In this document: positions 57,262-64,000 of the stretch, one piece after another
How the letters are laid out: each line of letters opens with the position of its first letter
Numbering within the stretch: the first letter of the stretch is position 1
Assembly: GCF_000380565.1 (NCBI RefSeq)
Contig: NZ_AQYJ01000029.1
Span: 620,001 to 684,000, forward strand
Source: Microbulbifer variabilis ATCC 700307
GTDB lineage: Bacteria; Pseudomonadota; Gammaproteobacteria; Pseudomonadales; Cellvibrionaceae
Reading direction: 5' to 3'
DNA: 64,000 nucleotides
Translations under genes and position numbers: made by a program
The notes under the pieces: model-generated
What the model saw: the letters and a program-made list of their open reading frames with translations, nothing else
The model's database searches: none
What the model was told of the DNA's origin: nothing

Positions 57262-58280
57262 CAATCGCCCGAGTCAAAGCTTTGAATCTTGCCTGGTGGG
57301 TATTGCCCGCAGGGCTCACAATGAGTTTTGTTGTCGCAGTGGCCGTCGGTGCTGTATATCTTTCGCCTTCTCAAGTTGTCTCTGCTCTCAGTGGGCAAGG
57401 GGAGGGAGGTCTGGCAAAAGATATCGTTCAGGCAATTCGCTTGCCACGGGCTTTATTGGCGGCAGGAGTAGGGGCAGTACTCGCCATCTGTGGTGCGATG
57501 TTACAGGGCTTATTTCGCAATCCACTGGCTGACCCTTCATTAATTGGGGTTACTGCGGGTGCTTCCCTTGGTGCCTGTCTGGCTATTTTACTTGGAGCAG
57601 AAGTAGCCGGTGGCTTTGGAAGTTTGCCGGTGGTATCAATTTCGGCATTTTTCAGTGGCTTGCTAGCAGTGACATTGGTTTATCGGGTGGCAAAAAGTAT
57701 CAATGGAACTTCAGTGGCCACCATGCTGCTGATGGGTATCGCTGTGACTGCTCTATCAGCAAGTTTAATCGGGCTGATGGAATACTTTGCAGATAATGAC
57801 ACGTTGCGTCGTATGAGCCTCTGGCTAATGGGTGGGCTGGATGCGGCCAGCTATCCCCGTGCTTTTCTGATTTTGGCAGTATTGTGTGGGTTGCTTGCCA
57901 GCCTGCCCGGTTTTGGTTCTTCACTGAATGTTCTTTTGCTGGGGGAATCCCAGGCACGGCATCTCGGTGTCGATGTGGAGCGGGTAAAAACCAGCTTGAT
58001 CGTGCTTGTCGCTGCAGGGGTGGGAACTTCAGTTGCCGTGGCCGGCAGTATTGCTTTTGTGGGTTTGGTGGTGCCGCATATAGTGCGGTTGTGGGTGGGG
58101 CCGGATCATCGCCAGCTGTTACCCCTATCGGCGCTGGCTGGCGCCAGCCTGTTATTGGTTTCTGATACCCTCGCACGCACAATTATTGCGCCCGTCGAGA
58201 TACCGGTAGGGTTGATTACCGCCCTGATTGGGGTGCCATTTTTTATTTCCTTGTTACGCAAAAACAGGGGGTCCCTCTAA
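57258..58280 (+). CDS. btuC: BtuC-like ABC transporter permease
   Basis: A 340-residue FecCD/BtuC-family permease with about ten transmembrane helices, including [32 protein letters not shown] (landmark, about 62-93) and the cytoplasmic coupling segment [18 protein letters not shown] (near 256-273) that docks to the ATPase. It imports corrinoids across the inner membrane with btuD and btuF. The ATG overlaps the cobQ stop by four bases (ATGA). Confidence 0.92.
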   Translation: MTIARVKALNLAWWVLPAGLTMSFVVAVAVGAVYLSPSQVVSALSGQGEGGLAKDIVQAIRLPRALLAAGVGAVLAICGAMLQGLFRNPLADPSLIGVTAGASLGACLAILLGAEVAGGFGSLPVVSISAFFSGLLAVTLVYRVAKSINGTSVATMLLMGIAVTALSASLIGLMEYFADNDTLRRMSLWLMGGLDAASYPRAFLILAVLCGLLASLPGFGSSLNVLLLGESQARHLGVDVERVKTSLIVLVAAGVGTSVAVAGSIAFVGLVVPHIVRLWVGPDHRQLLPLSALAGASLLLVSDTLARTIIAPVEIPVGLITALIGVPFFISLLRKNRGSL

Positions 58281-59062
58281 TGGCTCTGTTACAGGCTGAG
58301 GGAGTCACGGTAAGTGTGGACAATCGACCGCTGCTTACCGATGTATGTCTTGACGTTGATGTCGGGGAGCTGGTTTGCGTGATTGGTCCCAACGGTGCCG
58401 GTAAGTCGACACTATTGCGCGCACTTTGCGGTGAATCTGCGATGGAGACTGGAAGAGTTCACTTTAAAGGTGAGTCGCTTGCTAGTTTGCCCGCTCGCAA
58501 GCGAGCCAGGCAGTTGGCAGTTCTGCCACAAAGCAATCCGCTTTCATTTGCCTTTACGGGCCTTGAACTGGTTGCCCTCAGCCGCACGCCACACTCCACA
58601 GGCACTGAGCGAGATAGAATTATTTGTTTGGAAGCTATGGCGGCACTGGACGTTTGCCATTTATCTGGGCGTCTCTATCCCACATTGTCGGGCGGTGAGC
58701 AGCAGCGCTTGCAACTGGCACGGGTAATGGCACAAATCTGGCGTGCTGAAGATGGAGGAGATCGTTTGCTTCTGCTGGATGAGCCGGCTACCAGCCTCGA
58801 TATCGCTCATCAGTACGAAATGATGAGAGCGGTGCGCGACTTTGCGCGAAGTGGTGTGGCTGTTGTGATGACGGTGCATGATCTCGCTCACGCCAGTGGT
58901 TACAGTGACCGGATCCTCGCCCTTAAGCATGGCCGTAGCATGGCCTATGGTTGCCCAGAAACGGTACTGACCGCAGAAAATATGCAGCAACTCTATGGTT
59001 ACAGCGTCACAGTGGTACCACACCCGGTAACTGGTAAATCCCTGGTGGTTGCCGATGTATAA
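58280..59062 (+). CDS. btuD: BtuD-like ABC transporter ATP-binding protein
   Basis: A 260-residue ABC ATPase. Walker A is GPNGAGKSTLLRAL (near 36-49), the signature is LSGGEQQRLQLARVM (near 137-151) and Walker B is LLLLDEPATSLD. It drives the BtuC permease. It starts on the last base of btuC and its end overlaps cobU. The HmuV-like type is common in FecCD systems; corrinoid specificity rests on context. Confidence 0.9.
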   Translation: MALLQAEGVTVSVDNRPLLTDVCLDVDVGELVCVIGPNGAGKSTLLRALCGESAMETGRVHFKGESLASLPARKRARQLAVLPQSNPLSFAFTGLELVALSRTPHSTGTERDRIICLEAMAALDVCHLSGRLYPTLSGGEQQRLQLARVMAQIWRAEDGGDRLLLLDEPATSLDIAHQYEMMRAVRDFARSGVAVVMTVHDLAHASGYSDRILALKHGRSMAYGCPETVLTAENMQQLYGYSVTVVPHPVTGKSLVVADV

Positions 59063-59603
59063 CAACAGTAATTTGCACCTGATTCTCGGTGGTGCGCGCA
59101 GCGGCAAGAGCCGACTGGCACAGCAGCGTGCTGAACAGTGGCTGCAAAGTAACAATGCCGGTGGACTTAGTTACCTGGCAACTGCTACAGCGGGGGACGA
59201 GGAAATGTCTTCTCGTATCGCTCGTCATCAAGGAGACAGGGGGCAACACTGGCAAACTATTGAAGAGCCTATCGCGTTGGCTGAGGCTTTAGATGCATCC
59301 CCTAAATCTCACTGTGTTTTGGTGGATTGCCTGACGTTGTGGCTCAGTAACTGCATTCATGAAGGCGTCTGGGCGCGTGAACGCGAAGCATTGATGCAGC
59401 GTGTTGATCAAAGGCGCAATAATTCAGAAAACAATGCCGCCCCATGGATATTCGTTAGTAATGAAGTTGGCTCCGGGATAGTGCCTCTTGGGCAATTATC
59501 ACGGGAATTTATGGATGCTGCAGGCTGGTTGCACCAGGCGTTGGCGGAGCGGGCTGACAGCGTAACCCTGGCTATTGCCGGTTTACCTCTGACGGTAAAA
59601 TAG
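59055..59603 (+). CDS. cobU: Adenosylcobinamide kinase / adenosylcobinamide-phosphate guanylyltransferase
   Basis: A bifunctional enzyme that phosphorylates adenosylcobinamide and then attaches GMP. The P-loop is GGARSGKSRLA near the N-terminus, and the conserved LVDCLTLWLSN and VSNEVGSGIVPLG motifs follow. The 182-residue form starts at ATG 59055, overlapping the end of btuD by eight bases, which implies translational coupling. Confidence 0.95.
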   Translation: MYNNSNLHLILGGARSGKSRLAQQRAEQWLQSNNAGGLSYLATATAGDEEMSSRIARHQGDRGQHWQTIEEPIALAEALDASPKSHCVLVDCLTLWLSNCIHEGVWAREREALMQRVDQRRNNSENNAAPWIFVSNEVGSGIVPLGQLSREFMDAAGWLHQALAERADSVTLAIAGLPLTVK

Positions 59604-59627
59604 ATTGAGCACGAGAGGCGAAAGGTT

Positions 59628-60671
59628 ATGTCTGATGAACTGAGCTGGCTCTATAACCCGGCACCTGCACCAGATCAATCGGCTCGAAATGCAGCTATTG
59701 CCCGGCAGAAACAATTGATAAAGCCAGAGGGCGCACTCGGCCGGTTGGAAACTATTGCTGTAGATTTTGCCGGGTTCCAGGGTAAAGGGCAGCCTCAACT
59801 TGAACGCCTATCTGTGCGTGTTTTTGGAGCTGATCACGGTATTGCAGCCCAGGGCACTTCGCAATTTACCCAGGCCGTTACCTCAGTAATGCTTAATATT
59901 TTCTGTGAGGGTGGGGCGGCCATCAATGTATTGAGTCGAGAGCAGAATGCAGACTTTGCTGCTATTAATTTGGGTTGTGTGGTGCCCACTGAGCACCCTG
60001 AATTGATCGATGAGGTCATTGCGCCTTCTACAGCGGATTTTTCCCAAGGTAAACCCGCGATGACTTATGGGCAGCTCATAAGTGCGTTTAATGTGGGACG
60101 AAGGCACTCTACCGATAGTGATTGTTTTATCGGCGGGGATATGGGGATCGGTAATACCACCTCGGCAGCCGCAATTTTTGCTGCTTTGTTTGATTTGAAA
60201 GTTCCAGAAATCACAGGGAGAGGTACAGGTATCGGTGATGATGTACTCGCCCGAAAAATTGCACTGATTGAATCTGCTTTGGAGCAGCACAGCGCTGCTC
60301 TGGATTCCCCCGTGAGTATTCTGCAAATTCTCGGTGGTTTCGAAATTGCGGCCCTGGCCGGGGCATTTATCGCCTGCGCCCAGCGGGGAACCCCGGTTCT
60401 GGTTGACGGGTTTATGGCCACGGCTGCAGCTGCTGTTGCTGGAGCTATCAATCCCTCTGTAAAACCCTGGTTCTTATTTGCGCACCTGTCGGATGAACTT
60501 GGGCACAAACTGGCCCTAGAGTGTATGGGGGTTAGTCCTATGCTCAACTTCAATATGCGGTTGGGGGAGGGTACTGGTGCTGTTCTGGCTATAAGTATTA
60601 TCAGGCAGGCGCTTAACCTGCATAACAAGATGTTCACATTTAGCGAAGCAGGTGTACCGATTGAGGATTGA
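59628..60671 (+). CDS. cobT: Nicotinate-nucleotide--dimethylbenzimidazole phosphoribosyltransferase
   Basis: A 347-residue enzyme activating the lower-ligand base as its alpha-ribotide. Family features are GALGRLE near residue 35, FGADHGIAAQGTSQF near 65-79, FIGGDMGIGNTTSAAA near 166-181 and the catalytic Glu of RLGEGTGAVLA near 315. The lower-ligand base would come from outside or from bluB elsewhere; none is in the window. Confidence 0.96.
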   Translation: MSDELSWLYNPAPAPDQSARNAAIARQKQLIKPEGALGRLETIAVDFAGFQGKGQPQLERLSVRVFGADHGIAAQGTSQFTQAVTSVMLNIFCEGGAAINVLSREQNADFAAINLGCVVPTEHPELIDEVIAPSTADFSQGKPAMTYGQLISAFNVGRRHSTDSDCFIGGDMGIGNTTSAAAIFAALFDLKVPEITGRGTGIGDDVLARKIALIESALEQHSAALDSPVSILQILGGFEIAALAGAFIACAQRGTPVLVDGFMATAAAAVAGAINPSVKPWFLFAHLSDELGHKLALECMGVSPMLNFNMRLGEGTGAVLAISIIRQALNLHNKMFTFSEAGVPIED

Positions 60672-61266
60672 CCTGTTACGACATGGCGCATGTGCTGGCG
60701 GTAGTATATTTCGTGGCCAGATTGATGTCTCCTTAACTGAAGAAGGTTGGGGGCAAATGTGGCAAGGACTCAGGGATCTTACCGGCCCATGGGATAGAAT
60801 TATCACTTCCCCACTGGGTCGTTGCCAGGCATTTGCTGCCCAGCTGGGCCACAAAAGAAAGTTGCCAGTAGATATTGTTCCCGGTATCCGCGAAATTAGT
60901 TTCGGTGAATGGGAAGGGCAAGCGATCGACAAAATCTGGACCGAGCACAAAACCTTGTGTAATGCATGGAGCCGCGAGCCAGAAAAGCACTGTCCCCCAG
61001 GCGGTGAGCCTTTCACATCTTTCCGGTCCCGGGTGCTACAGACTATTAGCGAGCTGTCTGTGCGCTACTCGGGAGAATCTCTATTATTGGTAACCCATGG
61101 TGGCGTGATCAAGTTACTGCTGACCATTGCCAATGGTTGGGGGCCCGGTCAGATGATGTCGTTACAGGTAGGCTATGGATTTGCCGCGTCAATGGAATAC
61201 GATTGCAATAGCGGGACTTTCGGGATTCCCTATCCGGGGCAGGATGCCTATGTTTATTGTCCGTAA
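60652..61266 (+). CDS. cobC: Alpha-ribazole phosphatase-type histidine phosphatase
   Basis: A 204-residue phosphoglycerate-mutase-like phosphatase. The phospho-histidine motif is LLRHGACAGG at residues 8-17 and the second catalytic His is in LLVTHGGVIKLL. It removes the phosphate from alpha-ribazole or cobalamin 5'-phosphate late in nucleotide-loop assembly. The GTG at 60652 overlaps cobT by 20 bases; a TTG at 60661 is the alternative. Overlap on both sides (cobT and cobS) shows tight operon packing. Confidence 0.88.
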   Translation: MYRLRIDLLRHGACAGGSIFRGQIDVSLTEEGWGQMWQGLRDLTGPWDRIITSPLGRCQAFAAQLGHKRKLPVDIVPGIREISFGEWEGQAIDKIWTEHKTLCNAWSREPEKHCPPGGEPFTSFRSRVLQTISELSVRYSGESLLLVTHGGVIKLLLTIANGWGPGQMMSLQVGYGFAASMEYDCNSGTFGIPYPGQDAYVYCP

Positions 61267-62062
61267 ATTTTCAGGTCTTATCCAGGCATTCCTATATGCA
61301 CTGGTCTTTCTTACCCGGCTGCCAGTCGCGGGATTGTTGTACCGGGTCGATAAAGAAACAGTAGAGCGATCAATTTACTTCTATCCGTTTGTTGGGGTTG
61401 TTATTGGGCTTCTATTATCGGCCGCAGCATACCTGCTGGCCCCACTGGGAATTCAGCTACAGGCGGCAATATTGCTGGGGTTTTGGGTCATTTTAACTGG
61501 TGCCTTACATCTTGATGGTCTTGCCGATTGTACTGATGCCTACTTTGCCGGTCACAAATGTGCTGATCCTGAAGAGAGGCGCAGTCGAATCCTCACTGTA
61601 ATGCATGATCCACATTGTGGCTCAGTTGCGGTTGTTGCACTTGTTGTATTTCTACTGATTAAATTCGCAGCGATCGCAACTCTACTTACAGCCGAACTGG
61701 ATGCGATAGAAAACTGGATATACCTGCCGCTGGTACTGTCGCCGATGTTGGCCAGGACGGCAGCGTTATCTCTAATGAGTATTTCAGACTACGCCCGTGT
61801 GGAGGGTTTTGTTCCACCCTCTGGCTCAAAGAGAAGACGGGAGCTATTGTCTGTGGTCATTATCGTTACGGCCATCGCTTTCGCAACAGCTCCTATGGCC
61901 ATCGTAGTTGGAATGGCTAGTGCTTTACCTGTGCTGATTCTTTGTTGGCGTCATTTATGGGAGAAAACTATTGGTGGTTATACCGGTGATTGTCTGGGTG
62001 GCCTGGTCGAAATTATTGAGCTCGCAATACTAATTCTGTGGGTAGCTCTTGCCAGTGTTTAA
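61250..62062 (+). CDS. cobS: Adenosylcobinamide-GDP ribazoletransferase (cobalamin synthase)
   Basis: A membrane enzyme of about 270 residues with six to seven hydrophobic helices that joins adenosylcobinamide-GDP to alpha-ribazole, finishing adenosylcobalamin. Family landmarks are FLTRLPV near residue 16, the metal-binding ALHLDGLADCTDAYFAG and the MHDPHCGSVAV segment. ATG 61250 is chosen because AGGA lies five bases upstream; ATG 61244 is also possible. It overlaps the end of cobC. Confidence 0.94.
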   Translation: MFIVRKFSGLIQAFLYALVFLTRLPVAGLLYRVDKETVERSIYFYPFVGVVIGLLLSAAAYLLAPLGIQLQAAILLGFWVILTGALHLDGLADCTDAYFAGHKCADPEERRSRILTVMHDPHCGSVAVVALVVFLLIKFAAIATLLTAELDAIENWIYLPLVLSPMLARTAALSLMSISDYARVEGFVPPSGSKRRRELLSVVIIVTAIAFATAPMAIVVGMASALPVLILCWRHLWEKTIGGYTGDCLGGLVEIIELAILILWVALASV

Positions 62063-62107
62063 AATTTGAGTGTTACAAAACAATAAGTTTAGAGTTAGAC
62101 GAGTTAA

Positions 62108-63019
62108 ATGATGTCTCGGAGTATTTTCACAATCTTCATTACCACCTTGAGCCTTTTATGGACAGGCTCTTGTTGGGCCGATAAACCAGTACGTGTACAG
62201 GATGTACGGGGGCACTGGATCGAATTGCCAGCGCCGGCAGAGCGGATTGTTGCCCTGGCTCCACATATTGTAGAAAATTTCTACAGCGCAGGTGCGGGAG
62301 AGAAGCTGGTTGCTGCTGTTAGCTACAGCGATTATCCTGAGCAGGCAAAGAAGCTACCAAAGATTGGCAATTACAAAGCACTAAGCTATGAATCTTTGCT
62401 GGCTCTGACACCGGATCTGATTGTCGCCTGGGGGTCGGGAAATGGCGATGAAATGATCCAAAAGCTGGATGATCTCGGGTTTACGGTATTCGTCACTGAG
62501 TCCCGAACTCTGGAAGATATTGCAAAGAATGTAAGATTTTTTGGCGAACTTGCCGGCACAAGCGAGAATGCGGATCGCACTGCAAGCGAGTGGCTTAAGA
62601 GACTAAATGAACTCCAGCATAGCAACAAGAAAAAAACACCGGTAAGTGTATTCTACCAGGTATGGAATGATCCCCTCCAAACACTCAACGGCGAGCATTT
62701 GATCAGCGATGTGATCCAAACTTGTGGTGGCCGCAATGCATTTGCTGATGCGATGGTTTTGGCGCCCAAGATCAGTATCGAATCTGTTCTTAACCGGAAT
62801 CCTGAAGTGATTATTTCCAGCGGCATGGGGAAAAGCCGGCCAGATTGGCTGGATGCCTGGAAAGCGTATCCGACACTCAATGCGGTGAAAAATGATAGTC
62901 TCTATTTTGTACCCCCAGATATTATCCAGAGACATACCTTTAGAGTGCTGGATGGGATGGAAATGGTTTGTGATCACCTGGACAATGCGCGAATAAAAGT
63001 TGGCGCAGGCTCCATATAG
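62108..63019 (+). CDS. btuF: BtuF-like cobalamin-binding periplasmic protein
   Basis: A 303-residue class III periplasmic binding protein with a signal peptide of about 24 residues (ending CWA). The fold has two lobes linked by a rigid helix. Landmarks are RIVALAPHIVENFYSAGAG (about 39-57), IGNYKALSYESLLALTPDLIVAW (landmark) and DVIQTCGGRNAF. It delivers corrinoids to BtuCD. It is the last gene of the operon, placed far from btuCD but in the same direction, 45 bases after cobS. Confidence 0.9.
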   Translation: MMSRSIFTIFITTLSLLWTGSCWADKPVRVQDVRGHWIELPAPAERIVALAPHIVENFYSAGAGEKLVAAVSYSDYPEQAKKLPKIGNYKALSYESLLALTPDLIVAWGSGNGDEMIQKLDDLGFTVFVTESRTLEDIAKNVRFFGELAGTSENADRTASEWLKRLNELQHSNKKKTPVSVFYQVWNDPLQTLNGEHLISDVIQTCGGRNAFADAMVLAPKISIESVLNRNPEVIISSGMGKSRPDWLDAWKAYPTLNAVKNDSLYFVPPDIIQRHTFRVLDGMEMVCDHLDNARIKVGAGSI

Positions 63020-63110
63020 CTAAGAATGATCTGTATTCCTCAGCAAAAATAGTTTCTACTGTCCGCTAGATATGATTTTTATATCAAAGCAGTGACGAGG
63101 CTAGGTATTT

Positions 63111-63650
63111 ATGTGGTATCTGATACTGGAAACAATAACAACGATTATAGTTTTTGCAATGATTATTGGAGGATTGCTAGCTATTCCTTTTGGAGCGGCT
63201 AAATTAACTAATCTTGAAAAGGGTAGAAATAACCGGTGGTCAATTTTTTGGCGTCATATCTCTAAAGATATAGCTGCTGGAAAGGTAGCCTTATTAAGCC
63301 CTTTTTTAGGATGGTTTGTCTATTATGGATTCTATCAGTTTGTAAAAGTTGGAGATGATTCCTCTGCGATTTTAGCCATTGTCTCGTGTGCTGCAATTGG
63401 CTTGTTCCTTGTTTTTCATATGGGTTTGCTTGACCGTAAATTTTTTGATTTTCATTTAGATAACATAAAATTGCTGGCTGTGAGTGTAATGTCACTTATT
63501 CTCGTTGCGCTAAATGTTTCATTTTGGTTTACAACATTTATTGGCGCTATAGCTACTATGATTTGTGCAATAAAGTATTCTGTAGAGCAGGTCATTCTGG
63601 AGGCTGAGCGAGCTAGAGCCAGAGAAGAGGGGGAATCACGTAAAATCTAA
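63111..63650 (+). CDS. Membrane protein of unknown function
   Basis: A 179-residue protein I do not recognise, with about five hydrophobic segments (about 5-28, 61-78, 84-103, 117-135 and 138-152) and a charged C-terminal tail (EAERARAREEGESRKI). The DNA is AT-richer than the cobalamin genes. It lies 91 bases after btuF in the same direction but with no visible functional link. Confidence 0.7.
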   Translation: MWYLILETITTIIVFAMIIGGLLAIPFGAAKLTNLEKGRNNRWSIFWRHISKDIAAGKVALLSPFLGWFVYYGFYQFVKVGDDSSAILAIVSCAAIGLFLVFHMGLLDRKFFDFHLDNIKLLAVSVMSLILVALNVSFWFTTFIGAIATMICAIKYSVEQVILEAERARAREEGESRKI

Positions 63651-63711
63651 CTCAGCCCTCCTTTATGAAGGCTGTAGAGGCTATTGAGTTATTAAAAAAT
63701 AACTAGAAATG

Positions 63712-64000
63712 TCAAGATTCGATGCCTTTCCTTCTTGCTGCTCCAGGGCCATAGCCAAAATGTTTTTTAAATGCTTTACTAAAACTGGCCTCGGATTGGT
63801 AGCCAAACTGATGGGCTACTTGAGCAGTTGAATTTTTCTTCTCATAAAACTCTTGGTGAGCACGCTGCATTCTCCAATTGGTAACATACTGCATTGGTGT
63901 TTTTTTCACCAAAGACAGGAATTTTTCAGAAAATGAGGATCGAGACATAGCAGCTCGTTTGGATAATTTATCAACTGTCCACGAGTAACCTGGGTCAGAA
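63712..64000 (-). CDS. AraC-family transcriptional regulator, C-terminal part (cut by window edge)
   Basis: At least 95 residues of an AraC DNA-binding domain. The first helix-turn-helix reads WTVDKLSKRAAMSRSSFSEKF and the second AQVAHQFGYQSEASFSKAFKK, followed by FGYGPGAARRKG at the end. The reading frame continues to base 64000, so the ATG at 63948 is internal and the N-terminal sensing domain lies outside the window. It is convergent with the membrane protein gene. Confidence 0.92.
   Translation of the reverse strand, partial: SDPGYSWTVDKLSKRAAMSRSSFSEKFLSLVKKTPMQYVTNWRMQRAHQEFYEKKNSTAQVAHQFGYQSEASFSKAFKKHFGYGPGAARRKGIES

Overview
The window reads as chromosomal DNA of a free-living, probably marine gammaproteobacterium. 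Gene order (icd / cspD / clpS-clpA / infA / bpt-aat / trxB / ftsK-lolA-rarA-crcB-serS-cysG) matches the Pseudomonas/Cellvibrionales arrangement, and the ergothioneine, TonB-receptor and secreted-protease content would suit a Microbulbifer-like organism. The genus is an inference from gene content, not a demonstrated placement. No rRNA, tRNA, CRISPR array, insertion sequence or prophage was recognised.

Layout. 1-2.2 kb: a WrbA-like flavodoxin, a TMEM175-type channel and a GNAT acetyltransferase. 2.2-7.4 kb (minus strand): rluE-mnmA-hflD-purB-roxA-GNAT, a translation and purine housekeeping run. 7.5-15.1 kb: icd, then cspD, then the N-degron module clpS-clpA with infA, bpt, aat and trxB. 15.1-16.6 kb: a 1.4 kb stretch without a convincing gene. 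16.6-24.5 kb: ftsK, lolA, rarA, crcB, serS, cysG and a small membrane protein. 24.6-29.8 kb: a penicillin/AHL-acylase-type Ntn hydrolase divergent from a large TonB-dependent receptor. 29.9-32.7 kb: ergothioneine genes egtB-egtD coupled to a DUF411 metal-binding protein. 32.8-37 kb: an ArsB/NhaD/SLC13-type permease, a decayed MFS gene, a YheT-type hydrolase and an ArsM-like arsenite methyltransferase. 37.2-39.5 kb: an ECF sigma factor with a tiny zinc-finger anti-sigma candidate, convergent with a DUF2092 protein and a His/Pro-rich secreted protein. 39.7-46 kb: a CzcCBA-type heavy-metal efflux operon led by a His/Cys-rich small protein.

46-52.8 kb is visibly AT-richer and sparse. It carries a subtilase with a P-domain followed by a small secreted protein that looks like the external chaperone (ORF2) of Aeromonas sobria serine protease, plus a DUF1801 protein and a signal-less matrixin-like metalloprotease. 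This is the most distinctive part of the window.

53-63 kb is a cobalamin uptake and salvage operon. A cobalamin riboswitch precedes btuB, followed by cobO-cobQ-btuC-btuD-cobU-cobT-cobC-cobS-btuF with very short spacings or overlaps. Together they import corrinoids, adenosylate them and assemble the lower-ligand loop. Corrin-ring synthesis genes and cbiB (cobD) are not in the window. The last kilobase holds an unknown membrane protein and the C-terminal part of an AraC-type regulator cut by the window edge.
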